A program made the position numbers and the translations under genes. DNA of 64,000 nucleotides from Nephrocerus scutellatus (Eukaryota; Arthropoda; Insecta; Diptera; Pipunculidae), in the NCBI GenBank assembly GCA_947095585.1, contig OX352761.1, positions 86,804,419 to 86,868,418 on the forward strand. Direction: 5' to 3'. The notes under the pieces are model-generated. The model was not told the origin of the DNA, searched no databases, and worked only from the letters and a program-made list of their open reading frames with translations. This document shows positions 30,417 to 41,796 of the stretch, in pieces (the stretch's first letter is position 1; each line of letters starts with the position of its first letter).

Positions 30417-30860
30417 TTAATTATTATTATTCTTTGGCATAAGACCCATCAATTTACGAAAATATTGATGCTTATTCCTTGGTAAAGCCTTCGTCATTAT
30501 GTGGGCCGCCTGTTCATCCATCGCCACGTATTCCAGATCGAAGATCCCGTCTTCGTATTTCTCTAGGATGAAATGATATCGTACGTCAATATGCTTTGTT
30601 CTCTTATGGAATTCCGGATTCTTCACGAGTCGAATCGCACTTTGATTGTCCATAAGAAACTTTGGTTTGTCCAAATCCGTCGACAATATTTCGGACAATA
30701 ATCGATGCAGCCACACCAATTCTTTCATCGCATGCGCCACCGCTATGTATTCGGACTCCGTTGTTGATAGCGCCACTGAATTTTGACGCTCCGAGCCCCA
30801 ACTGATAATACTGTTGCCAAACATGAATACATATCCGGACGTCGATCACCTGGTTTCGAT
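30417..30860 (-). pseudogene. pol: Copia-A RNase H, U1
   Basis: The minus-strand frame reads MFGNSIISWGSERQNSVALS, TTESEYIAVAHAMKELVWL (catalytic Glu), KFLMDNQSAIRLVKNPEFHK (Asp) and HIDVRYHFILEKYEDG, ending at 30417. This is the C-terminal RNase H of Ty1/copia. Immediately upstream the strand GYSDADFAGH with the first Asp is in another frame, and the linker to RT is deleted. U1 has Asn in MDNQSAI, whereas U2 and U3 have Thr there. Confidence 0.88.
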
Positions 30861-30879
30861 GTGTCCTGCAAAATCTGCG

Positions 30880-31927
30880 TCGCTGTATCCGCACAGATCC
30901 AAATTGGTGCTCCGCCGCCGGTTTTTCCAAATGACGACTTGCGTTGCCAACAGCAAAACTGATGTCTGGTCGCGTCGCCACTGCCAAATACATCAAACTA
31001 CCGACTGCCTCACGATATGGAAAATTTGTTTCTCTGTCCGCATCGAAATTCCCAGGATTTTGTGCTCCGTCCAATGGTGTTGCTACAGCATTGCAGTTTT
31101 TCATATCAAAACGGTTGAGTACCTTTTGCGCATACGCCTGCTGATTCACATGAATCGATCCGTCCGATCGCTGATTTATTTCAAGCCCCAAGAAACAATT
31201 GAGTTTGAACATTTTCACCTCGAACTCCTTGCGTAAATGCTCAATTACCGGTAAAATGGCTCCTTTTTCCTCTGCTGCGATTAATCCGTCATCGACATAA
31301 ATCGCGAGTATCATAAAGCCTTTTTTCCCATTACATACAAAAACGCACGGATCCAAATCACTGGCCACAAAACTGAATTTGCCAATGAATGACGTAAATT
31401 TGTTGTTCCAGCAGCGCGACGCCTGTTTCAAACCGTACAACCTCTTAACCAGCTTGCAAACTCGTCCGCTGCCATCGTCGTATCCGATCGGTTGACTCAT
31501 GGATCCAATTCACTGGCCACAAAACTGAATTTGCCAATGAATGACGTAAATTTGTTGTTCCAGCAGCGCGACGCCTGTTTCAAACCATACAACCTCTTAA
31601 CCAGCTTGCAAACTCGTCCGCTGCCATCGTCGTATCCGATCGGTTGACTTTTTCTTCTAAATCGCCGTTTAGAAAAGCTGTCTTCACATCGAACTGTTTT
31701 AAATGCATTCGTTTTGACACTGCCAGGTTGAAAGTCTCTTGGTAATCAACGCCATATTCCTGTGTGAATCCCCGCACTACCAATCGCGCTTTGTAGCGAT
31801 CAATGCTCCCATCTGGATTCTGCTTCAATTTGAAACCCCAACGATTATCAATTACCTTTTGGTCTTTCGGTGGATTGACCAAATTCCATGTATGATTTTT
31901 GATAAGTGAATAGTAGTCTTCGTTCAT
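30880..31927 (-). pseudogene. pol: Copia-A reverse transcriptase, U1
   Basis: N-terminal piece (31927-31580): HTWNLVNPPKDQKVIDNRWG, then YKARLVVRGFTQEYGVDYQE and QFDVKTAFLNGDLEE with the first catalytic Asp. The frame is then broken by a 152-bp tandem duplication (31349-31500 and 31501-31652). Second piece (31500 to about 30880): LYGLKQASRCWN, AIYVDDGLIAAEE (YVDD at 31288-31299), FLGLEINQRSDGS, YREAVGSLMYLAVATRPDIS. The order is typical of RVT_2. The duplication and frame breaks inactivate it. Confidence 0.9.
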
Positions 31928-33330
31928 TGCTTGCTCCCACTGCTTGTGATCGCCTGAATTAATTGCCTGCTCGTATGTTCTTGGCTCTGTTCACTAATTG
32001 CCAACATGGCAATGTAATCAGCCGATGCGATATATGGTAGACATCGTGCCGCCACAATGTTGTTTCGATCGCGCAAACGTCTTTCTATAATATTCCTTTT
32101 GTCAATATTGCATATTGCACCACAATCGATTGGTTGTTCCAGCGTTGTTTCCGCATCGTCCGCCCCCATTTCACCATCCGTCACGTTCGCGTTTTCATCG
32201 ATCTTTTTCTCAGCGTCACCAATGTAAAGTGCAGCCATTGATTCTTCCAACAGAAAAATTACATCACGAGCCACCTCAATTTTGTTCGACACCGGATTCC
32301 AAACTCGATATGATTTCGAATGATTGTCATATCCGACGAACACACACTTGACCGCCTTCGGATCTAGCTTTTGTCGTTTCTCCTTCGGAATGTGTACGAA
32401 AACCTCAGACCCGAAAATATGCAAGTGATCAATTTTCGCCTTTTTGTCGTACCACAATTCATATGGTGATTTATCCGGAACAGTGCTCGTCGCAGTTCGG
32501 TTCAGCACATGCACTGCCAAATTGACAGCCTCCGCCCAGAATTTATAATCCATTTGTTTGGAATGAATCATCGTTCTCGCTGACTCGATAATCGTACGAT
32601 TATCGCGTTCCACGCAACCATTCTGCTCCGGCGTGTTCGGTACAGTTCGTTGATGTACAATGCCCATCTTGCCGAAAAAATTCTTCAGCTCAGCATTGAC
32701 GAATTTAGTTCCATTGTCTGATCGAAAATAACGCACCTTGTGTCTGTTCTCTTGTTTCATTCGCATCACCGCTTCCTTGACTTTTGCTACAACTTCCGAT
32801 TTTTGTTTCAGAAAATATGCAAAACGATAATGTGAAAAGTCGTCTTTAAGAAGCAAAAAATACCTCGAACCGCCAATCGAATTCGTTTGCATTGGCTCGC
32901 AAACGGCGGCATGAATAATTTCTCCGTACGTCTTCGATTTTTCCTCTCGAAGTTTGTAGCTTCCCCGATGATGCTTTCCATATACGCACGCTTCGCACGC
33001 AAAATCCTTATCCACAAAATCAATGCCGTTGCTTCGCAGAAATTTCCTTACATGTGCAACGTTTTGATGTCCGAGTCGTTCATGCCATTCACGAAGCGAA
33101 ATTTTCTTGATCACCACATTTGCAATAGCTCCATCGACTTCCGATGATTCCTCAACTTTGAACAGCATTTGTAATAGCCTTTCGTGACGAACTTCCACTG
33201 AAAAAATGTTTCCATCTTTCAGAAAATCGCAGCGCTTGTTATTCGACTGCAATCGATAACCACGATCCATGGTCTTTCCGGACGAAAATAAATTCACATG
33301 AATTTCTGGCACATACAATACATTCACCAT
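31924..33330 (-). pseudogene. pol: Copia-A integrase (with GAG-pre-integrase domain), U1
   Basis: 468 codons. LYVPEIHVNLFSSGK follows a lost protease. WHERLGHQNVAHVRKFL and FACEACVYGKHHR form the HHCC-type pre-integrase domain. In the core, the first catalytic position reads GEIIHAAVCEPMQTNSI, so Asp of the usual HxDxCGPM is Ala. The second Asp (RYFRSDNGTKF) and the Glu (PEQNGCVERDNR) are present. FGSEVFVHIPKEKRQKLDP and CVFVGYDNHSKSYRVW follow, as in copia. Upstream, TGG to TGA at about 33344 closes the frame. All three units share the Ala, so a dead integrase was amplified. Confidence 0.9.
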
Positions 33331-33344
33331 TCGTCTGCGGGTTC

Positions 33345-33876
33345 ATTGATTCCCATCAAACGCAAGAAGATTGATGTCTCCCCTTCCTCGAGCCATGATC
33401 CTTTCGCCATTTCCAATCGTTATGTGTGACGATACACCCAAGAGTCTCTGTCTCCAGTCGATGTTGAGCCATGACACACGAATGCATCCACCTGTGCATT
33501 TTCCTGTTTTTTGTTGTTGTCCGAATTGTTCTTATTTTTCTGTGTACAGTCGCGCTTCCAATGACCACTTTCGCCGCACCTTTTGACTTGCTGTTTCCGC
33601 CTGTCCCTTTTTGTTTGCTGCTCTGCCCCGACGAATGACCCTTTTTGAATTAAAATTGCTTTTCTTCGAAAAATGTCGCTTGGCCATCAACGCTTCCACA
33701 CTTTCAACCTGCCCTTGCGATTTCAATCGAAGCTCCTCTGCCATTAATCGCGCACGCAAATTTGCCATTGTTTGATTTTCCACACTCGTCGATTCCCACG
33801 CACTGTGAAAATGGTTATATTCTGCTGGCAAAGACATTAGAATCTTTGTCATAACCATCGTGTCGGAAATATTCTC
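33345..33876 (-). pseudogene. gag: Copia-A gag C-terminus and protease remnant, U1
   Basis: Minus strand from 33876: TKILMSLPAEYNHFHSAWES, MANLRARLMAEELRL and a basic tail (gag). The frame shifts just before the nucleocapsid, where CGESGHWKRDC is read in another frame with the first Cys missing. The protease Asp-Ser-Gly region is deleted: DSWVY is followed directly by sequence normally found after the active site. The 5' part of gag is cut off at the unit boundary 33876. Confidence 0.82.
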
Positions 33877-34431
33877 GGAGTCCTATTTAGATTTGGTGAA
33901 CGAAAGGTGGCAATTTGCGGAGACATAAAAGAGGTGTTTCACCAAGTCCTAGTACGCCCGGAGGACCAACATGTCCAAAGGTTTTTATGGCAATATGGTG
34001 ATGCCTCAAAACCAATTGATACCTACGTAATGAATGTATTGATTTTTGGCGCTTCTTGTGCGCCTAGTATTTCGCAATACGTTATGAATTTAAACGCACA
34101 AATTTTACACACACGTACCCTAGAGCCGTTCTATCTATTCGTCGAAACCATTACGTTGATGATATAAAGAAAGCAAAAAACACTTTGTACCGATGAGCTC
34201 AGAATGAGGTATTTTATGAGGAAATTAAGTCTCTTAAAAAAGACAACACCCATCCAAAGATTAGTAAATCAAGCATTTTATATAAGTTCTTTCCCTACTT
34301 GGATGAGAATGAAGTTTGGAGAGCTGAAGGACGAATAGATGCCTGCGACGTAGCCGACGAGCAGATGAGAAGACCGATTATCATACCCTTATTATGTAAA
34401 TGTAAAATGTCATGTAAAATAAGTAAAAGTA
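33877..34431 (+). pseudogene. pol: BEL RT and pre-integrase piece, U2
   Basis: Same content as the U1 piece, with Val for Met in CGDIKEVFHQV. It is an isolated RT fragment without upstream fingers. Confidence 0.85.
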
Positions 34432-34622
34432 AAGTAACAAATAAAATACGAATGCCGGTGTTTGATTTAATATATTGAAAATTGAAAAACGTGTTTATTT
34501 GTTCGCTGTTGACAAATTAAATAACTCTGACATTTGAGTCGAGTAATACTAGAATGCTAATACTAATGTAAAGTGTAAAACTTGAACTAAACCGCAATGA
34601 GTGCGTTGAACGAATTTCAATA
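34432..34622 (-). repeat. Copia-A 3' LTR, U2
   Basis: As in U1 but with AAAACGTGTTTATTTG where U1 has AAAATTGTTTATTTG-like sequence. The CGTG form agrees with the 5' LTR, so it is ancestral and U1 carries the change. Confidence 0.8.
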
Positions 34623-34642
34623 CTCCCACTTTTAGTTACAAG

Positions 34643-35086
34643 TTAATTATTATTATTCTTTGGCATAAGACCCATCAATTTACGAAAATATTGATGCTTA
34701 TTCCTTGGTAAAGCCTTCGTCATTATGTGGGCCGCCTGTTCATCCATCGCCACGTATTCCAGATCGAAGATCCCGTCTTCGTATTTCTCTAGGATGAAAT
34801 GATATCGTACGTCAATATGCTTTGTTCTCTTATGGAATTCCGGATTCTTCACGAGTCGAATCGCACTTTGAGTGTCCATAAGAAACTTTGGTTTGTCCAA
34901 ATCCGTCGACAATATTTCGGACAATAATCGATGCAGCCACACCAATTCTTTCATCGCATGCGCCACCGCTATGTATTCGGACTCCGTTGTTGATAGCGCC
35001 ACTGAATTTTGACGCTCCGAGCCCCAACTGATAATACTGTTGCCAAACATGAATACATATCCGGACGTCGATCACCTGGTTTCGAT
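34643..35086 (-). pseudogene. pol: Copia-A RNase H, U2
   Basis: Same as U1 except MDTQSAI in place of MDNQSAI at the Asp box. The Asn is usual at this position in copia RNase H, so the Thr form is a derived change shared by U2 and U3. Confidence 0.88.
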
Positions 35087-35105
35087 GTGTCCTGCAAAAT
35101 CTGCG

Positions 35106-36153
35106 TCGCTGTATCCGCACAGATCCAAATTGGTGCTCCGCCGCCGGTTTTTCCAAATGTCGACTTGCGTTGCCAACAGCAAAACTGATGTCTGGTCGCG
35201 TCGCCACTGCCAAATACATCAAACTACCGACTGCCTCACGATATAGAAAATTTGTTTCTCTGTCCGCATCGAAATTCCCAGGATTTTGTGCTCCGTCCAA
35301 TGGTGTTGCTACAGCATTGCAGTTTTTCATATCAAAACGGTTGAGTACCTTTTGCGCATACGCCTGCTGATTCACATGAATCGATCCGTCCGATCGCTGA
35401 TTTATTTCAAGCCCCAAGAAACAATTGAGTTTGAACATTTTCACCTCGAACTCCTTGCGTAAATGCTCAATTACCGGTAAAATGGCTCCTTTTTCCTCTG
35501 CTGCGATTAGTCCGTCATCGACATAAATCGCGAGTATCATAAAGCCTTTTTTCCCATTACATACAAAAACGCACGGATCCAAATCACTGGCCACAAAACT
35601 GAATTTGCCAATGAATGACGTAAATTTGTTGTTCCAGCAGCGCGACGCCTGTTTCAAACCGTACAACCTCTTAACCAGCTTGCAAACTCGTCCGCTGCCA
35701 TCGTCGTATCCGATCGGTTGACTCATGGATCCAATTCACTGGCCACAAAACTGAATTTGCCAATGAATGACGTAAATTTGTTGTTCCAGCAGCGCGACGC
35801 CTGTTTCAAACCATACAACCTCTTAACCAGCTTGCAAACTCGTCCGCTGCCATCGTCGTATCCGATCGGTTGACTTTTTCTTCTAAATCGCCGTTTAGAA
35901 AAGCTGTCTTCACATCGAACTGTTTTAAATGCATTCGTTTTGACACTGCCAGGTTGAAAGTCTCTTGGTAATCAACGCCATATTCCTGTGTGAATCCCCG
36001 CACTACCAATCGCGCTTTGTAGCGATCAATGCTCCCATCTGGATTCTGCTTCAATTTGAAACCCCAACGATTATCAATTACCTTTTGGTCTTTCGGTGGA
36101 TTGACCAAATTCCATGTATGATTTTTGATAAGTGAATAGTAGTCTTCGTTCAT
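35106..36153 (-). pseudogene. pol: Copia-A reverse transcriptase, U2
   Basis: Same structure as U1, including the 152-bp internal duplication (35575-35726 and 35727-35878) and YVDD. One difference is NFLYREAVG in place of NFPYREAVG. Confidence 0.9.
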
Positions 36154-37556
36154 TGCTTGCTCCCACTGCTTGTGATCGCCTGAATTAATTGCCTGCTCGT
36201 ATGTTCTTGGCTCTGTTCACTAATTGCCAACATGGCAATGTAATCAGCCGATGCGATATATGGTAGACATCGTGCCGCCACAATGTTGTTTCGATCGCGC
36301 AAACGTCTTTCTATAATATTCCTTTTGTCAATATTGCATATTGCACCACAATCGATTGGTTGTTCCAGCGTTGTTTCCGCATCGTCCGCCCCCATTTCAC
36401 CATCCGTCACGTTCGCGTTTTCATCGATCTTTTTCTCAGCGTCACCAATGTAAAGTGCAGCCATTGATTCTTCCAACAGAAAAATTACATCACGAGCCAC
36501 CTCAATTTTGTTCGACACCGGATTCCAAACTCGATATGATTTCGAATGATTATCATATCCGACGAACACACACTTGACCGCCTTCGGATCTAGCTTTTGT
36601 CGTTTCTCCTTCGGAATGTGTACGAAAACCTCAGACCCGAAAATATGCAAGTGATCAATTTTCGCCTTTTTGTCGTACCACAATTCATATGGTGATTTAT
36701 CCGGAACAGTGCTCGTCGCAGTTCGGTTCAGCACATGCACTGCCAAATTGACAGCCTCCGCCCAGAATTTATAATCCATTTGTTTGGAATGAATCATCGT
36801 TCTCGCTGACTCGATAATCGTACGATTATCGCGTTCCACGCAACCATTCTGCTCCGGCGTGTTCGGTACAGTTCGTTGATGTACAATGCCCATCTTGCCG
36901 AAAAAATTCTTCAGCTCAGCATTGACGAATTTAGTTCCATTGTCTGATCGAAAATAACGCACCTTGTGTCTGTTCTCTTGTTTCATTCGCATCACCGCTT
37001 CCTTGACTTTTGCTACAACTTCCGATTTTTGTTTCAGAAAATATGCAAAACGATAATGTGAAAAGTCGTCTTTAAGAAGCAAAAAATACCTCGAACCGCC
37101 AATCGAATTCGTTTGCATTGGCTCGCAAACGGCGGCATGAATAATTTCTCCGTACGTCTTCGATTTTTCCTCTCGAAGTTTGTAGCTTCCCCGATGATGC
37201 TTTCCATATACGCACGCTTCGCACGCAAAATCCTTATCCACAAAATCAATGCCGTTGCTTCGCAGAAATTTCCTTACATGTGCAACGTTTTGATGTCCGA
37301 GTCGTTCATGCCATTCACGAAGCGAAATTTTCTTGATCACCACATTTGCAATAGCTCCATCGACTTCCGATGATTCCTCAACTTTGAACAGCATTTGTAA
37401 TAGCCTTTCGTGACGAACTTCCACTGAAAAAATGTTTCCATCTTTCAGAAAATCGCAGCGCTTGTTATTCGACTGCAATCGATAACCACGATCCATGGTC
37501 TTTCCGGACGAAAATAAATTCACATGAATTTCTGGCACATACAATACATTCACCAT
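36150..37556 (-). pseudogene. pol: Copia-A integrase, U2
   Basis: 468 codons identical in organisation to U1, with the same Asp-to-Ala change at the first catalytic position (HAAVCEPM). Confidence 0.9.
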
Positions 37557-37570
37557 TCGTCTGCGGGTTC

Positions 37571-38102
37571 ATTGATTCCCATCAAACGCAAGAAGATTGA
37601 TGTCTCCCCTTCCTCGAGCCATGATCCTTTCGCCATTTCCAATCGTTATGTGTGACGATACACCCAAGAGTCTCTGTCTCCAGTCGATGTTGAGCCATGA
37701 CACACGAATGCATCCACCTGTGCATTTTCCTGTTTTTTGTTGTTGCCCGAATTGTTCTTATTTTTCTGTGTACAGTCGCGCTTCCAATGACCACTTTCGC
37801 CGCACCTTTTGACTTGCTGTTTCCGCCTGTCCCTTTTTGTTTGCTGCTCTGCCCCGACGAATGACCCTTTTTGAATTAAAATTGCTTTTCTTCGAAAAAT
37901 GTCGCTTGGCCATCAACGCTTCCACACTTTCAACCTGCCCTTGCGATTTCAATCGAAGCTCCTCTGCCATTAATCGCGCACGCAAATTTGCCATTGTTTG
38001 ATTTTCCACACTCGTCGATTCCCACGCACTGTGAAAATGGTTATATTCTGCTGGCAAAGACATTAGAATCTTTGTCATAACCATCGTGTCGGAAATATTC
38101 TC
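37571..38102 (-). pseudogene. gag: Copia-A gag C-terminus, U2
   Basis: Same truncated gag as U1, cut at the unit boundary 38102. It has the same frame break before the nucleocapsid and the same protease deletion. Confidence 0.82.
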
Positions 38103-38657
38103 GGAGTCCTATTTAGATTTGGTGAACGAAAGGTGGCAATTTGCGGAGACATAAAAGAGGTGTTTCACCAAGTCCTAGTACGCCCGGAGGACCAACATGT
38201 CCAAAGGTTTTTATGGCAATATGGTGATGCCTCAAAACCAATTGATACCTACGTAATGAATGTATTGATTTTTGGCGCTTCTTGTGCGCCTAGTATTTCG
38301 CAATACGTTATGAATTTAAACGCACAAATTTTACACACACGTACCCTAGAGCCGTTCTATCTATTCGTCGAAACCATTACGTTGATGATATAAAGAAAGC
38401 AAAAAACACTTTGTACCGATGAGCTCAGAATGAGGTATTTTATGAGGAAATTAAGTCTCTTAAAAAAGACAACACCCATCCAAAGATTAGTAAATCAAGC
38501 ATTTTATATAAGTTCTTTCCCTACTTGGATGAGAATGAAGTTTGGAGAGCTGAAGGACGAATAGATGCCTGCGACGTAGCCGACGAGCAGATGAGAAGAC
38601 CGATTATCATACCCTTATTATGTAAATGTAAAATGTCATGTAAAATAAGTAAAAGTA
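38103..38657 (+). pseudogene. pol: BEL RT and pre-integrase piece, U3
   Basis: As in U2 (CGDIKEVFHQV), with HYVDD in a shifted frame. Confidence 0.85.
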
Positions 38658-38848
38658 AAGTAACAAATAAAATACGAATGCCGGTGTTTGATTTAATATA
38701 TTGAAAATTGAAAAACGTGTTTATTTGTTCGCTGTTGACAAATTAAATAACTCTGACATTTGAGTCGAGTAATACTAGAATGCTAATACTAATGTAAAGT
38801 GTAAAACTTGAACTAAACCGCAATGAGTGCGTTGAACGAATTTCAATA
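38658..38848 (-). repeat. Copia-A 3' LTR, U3
   Basis: Same as the U2 copy; the purine tract AAAGTGGGAG lies at 38849-38858. Confidence 0.8.
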
Positions 38849-38868
38849 CTCCCACTTTTAGTTACAAG

Positions 38869-39312
38869 TTAATTATTATTATTCTTTGGCATAAGACCCA
38901 TCAATTTACGAAAATATTGATGCTTATTCCTTGGTAAAGCCTTCGTCATTATGTGGGCCGCCTGTTCATCCATCGCCACGTATTCCAGATCGAAGATCCC
39001 GTCTTCGTATTTCTCTAGGATGAAATGATATCGTACGTCAATATGCTTTGTTCTCTTATGGAATTCCGGATTCTTCACGAGTCGAATCGCACTTTGAGTG
39101 TCCATAAGAAACTTTGGTTTGTCCAAATCCGTCGACAATATTTCGGACAATAATCGATGCAGCCACACCAATTCTTTCATCGCATGCGCCACCGCTATGT
39201 ATTCGGACTCCGTTGTTGATAGCGCCACTGAATTTTGACGCTCCGAGCCCCAACTGATAATACTGTTGCCAAACATGAATACATATCCGGACGTCGATCA
39301 CCTGGTTTCGAT
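38869..39312 (-). pseudogene. pol: Copia-A RNase H, U3
   Basis: Same frame as U2, with the derived MDTQSAI at the Asp box. Confidence 0.88.
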
Positions 39313-39331
39313 GTGTCCTGCAAAATCTGCG

Positions 39332-40379
39332 TCGCTGTATCCGCACAGATCCAAATTGGTGCTCCGCCGCCGGTTTTTCCAAATGTCGACTTGCGTTGCC
39401 AACAGCAAAACTGATGTCTGGTCGCGTCGCCACTGCCAAATACATCAAACTACCGACTGCCTCACGATATGGAAAATTTGTTTCTCTGTCCGCATCGAAA
39501 TTCCCAGGATTTTGTGCTCCGTCCAATGGTGTTGCTACAGCATTGCAGTTTTTCATATCAAAACGGTTGAGTACCTTTTGCGCATACGCCTGCTGATTCA
39601 CATGAATCGATCCGTCCGATCGCTGATTTATTTCAAGCCCCAAGAAACAATTGAGTTTGAACATTTTCACCTCGAACTCCTTGCGTAAATGCTCAATTAC
39701 CGGTAAAATGGCTCCTTTTTCCTCTGCTGCGATTAGTCCGTCATCGACATAAATCGCGAGTATCATAAAGCCTTTTTTCCCATTACATACAAAAACGCAC
39801 GGATCCAAATCACTGGCCACAAAACTGAATTTGCCAATGAATGACGTAAATTTGTTGTTCCAGCAGCGCGACGCCTGTTTCAAACCGTACAACCTCTTAA
39901 CCAGCTTGCAAACTCGTCCGCTGCCATCGTCGTATCCGATCGGTTGACTCATGGATCCAATTCACTGGCCACAAAACTGAATTTGCCAATGAATGACGTA
40001 AATTTGTTGTTCCAGCAGCGCGACGCCTGTTTCAAACCATACAACCTCTTAACCAGCTTGCAAACTCGTCCGCTGCCATCGCCGTATCCGATCGGTTGAC
40101 TTTTTCTTCTAAATCGCCGTTTAGAAAAGCTGTCTTCACATCGAACTGTTTTAAATGCATTCGTTTTGACACTGCCAGGTTGAAAGTCTCTTGGTAATCA
40201 ACGCCATATTCCTGTGTGAATCCCCGCACTACCAATCGCGCTTTGTAGCGATCAATGCTCCCATCTGGATTCTGCTTCAATTTGAAACCCCAACGATTAT
40301 CAATTACCTTTTGGTCTTTCGGTGGATTGACCAAATTCCATGTATGATTTTTGATAAGTGAATCGTAGTCTTCGTTCAT
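39332..40379 (-). pseudogene. pol: Copia-A reverse transcriptase, U3
   Basis: Same as U1, including the duplicated 152-bp segment (39801-39952 and 39953-40104). Small private changes: MNEDYDSLIKN for MNEDYYSLIKN and RSDTAMAAD for RSDTTMAAD. Confidence 0.9.
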
Positions 40380-41782
40380 TGCTTGCTCCCACTGCTTGTG
40401 ATCGCCTGAATTAATTGCCTGCTCGTATGTTCTTGGCTCTGTTCACTAATTGCCAACATGGCAACGTAATCAGCCGATGCGATATATGGTAGACATCGTG
40501 CCGCCACAATGTTGTTTCGATCGTGCAAACGTCTTTCTATAATATTCCTTTTGTCAATATTGCATATTGCACCACAATCGATTGGTTGTTCCAGCGTTGT
40601 TTCCGCATCGTCCGCCCCCATTTCACCATCCGTCACGTTCGCGTTTTCATCGATCTTTTTCTCAGCGTCACCAATGTAAAGTGCAGCCATTGATTCTTCC
40701 AACAGAAAAATTACATCACGAGCCACCTCAATTTTGTTCGACACCGGATTCCAAACTCGATATGATTTCGAATGATTGTCATATCCGACGAACACACACT
40801 TGACCGCCTTCGGATCCAGCTTTTGTCGTTTCTCCTTCGGAATGTGTACGAAAACCTCAGACCCGAAAATATGCAAGTGATCAATTTTCGCCTTTTTGTC
40901 GTACCACAATTCATATGGTGATTTATCCGGAACAGTGCTCGTCGCAGTTCGGTTCAGCACATGCACTGCCAAATTGACAGCCTCCGCCCAGAATTTATAA
41001 TCCATTTGTTTGGAATGAATCATCGTTCTCGCTGACTCGATAATCGTACGATTATCGCGTTCCACGCAACCATTCTGCTCCGGCGTGTACGGTACAGTTC
41101 GTTGATGTACAATGCCCATCTTGCCGAAAAAATTCTTCAGCTCAGCATTGACGAATTTAGTTCCATTGTCTGATCGAAAATAACGCACCTTGTGTCTGTT
41201 CTCTTGTTTCATTCGCATCACCGCTTCCTTGACTTTTGCTACAACTTCCGATTTTTGTTTCAGAAAATATGCAAAACGATAATGTGAAAAATCGTCTTTA
41301 AGAAGCAAAAAATACCTCGAACCGCCAATCGAATTCGTTTGCATTGGCTCGCAAACAGCGGCATGAATAATTTCTCCGTACGTCTTCGATTTTTCCTCTC
41401 GAAGTTTGTAGCTTCCCCGATGATGCTTTCCATATACGCACGCTTCGCACGCAAAATCCTTATCCACAAAATCAATGCCGTTGCTTCGCAGAAATTTCCT
41501 TACATGTGCAACGTTTTGATGTCCGAGTCGTTCATGCCATTCACGAAGCGAAATTTTCTTGATCACCACATTTGCAATAGCTCCATCGACTTCCGATGAT
41601 TCCTCAACTTTGAACAGCATTTGTAATAGCCTTTCGTGACGAACTTCCACTGAAAAAATGTTTCCATCTTTCAGAAAATCGCAGCGCTTGTTATTCGACT
41701 GCAATCGATAACCACGATCCATGGTCTTTCCGGACGAAAATAAATTCACATGAATTTCTGGCACATACAATACATTCACCAT
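40376..41782 (-). pseudogene. pol: Copia-A integrase, U3
   Basis: 468 codons with the dead first Asp (HAAVCEPM). Private differences from U1 and U2 include VPYTPEQNG for VPNTPEQNG; the Tyr form is the family norm, so U3 keeps the ancestral residue and U1/U2 share Asn. This conflicts with the RNase H change that groups U2 with U3, which hints at gene conversion or a template mosaic. Confidence 0.9.
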
Positions 41783-41796
41783 TCGTCTGCGGGTTC

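Larger units (their letters stand above)
29651..33876. repeat. 4,226-bp tandem unit U1 (BEL RT/integrase piece plus Copia-A)
   Basis: The first of three head-to-tail copies. The unit starts at GGAGTCCTATTTAGATTTGG in BEL RT and ends at AAATATTCTC in Copia-A gag. U2 starts at 33877 and U3 at 38103, with identical spacing. U1 differs from U2 and U3 at a few positions (for example 29710-29711, 30266-30268, 30317, 30643, 30937), so U2 and U3 are the closest pair. Confidence 0.95.
33877..38102. repeat. 4,226-bp tandem unit U2
   Basis: The second copy, almost base-for-base equal to U1 and U3. The left junction AAATATTCTC/GGAGTCC joins copia gag directly to BEL RT, with at most one shared base at the join. 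This looks like end joining or replication-based amplification. Confidence 0.95.
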
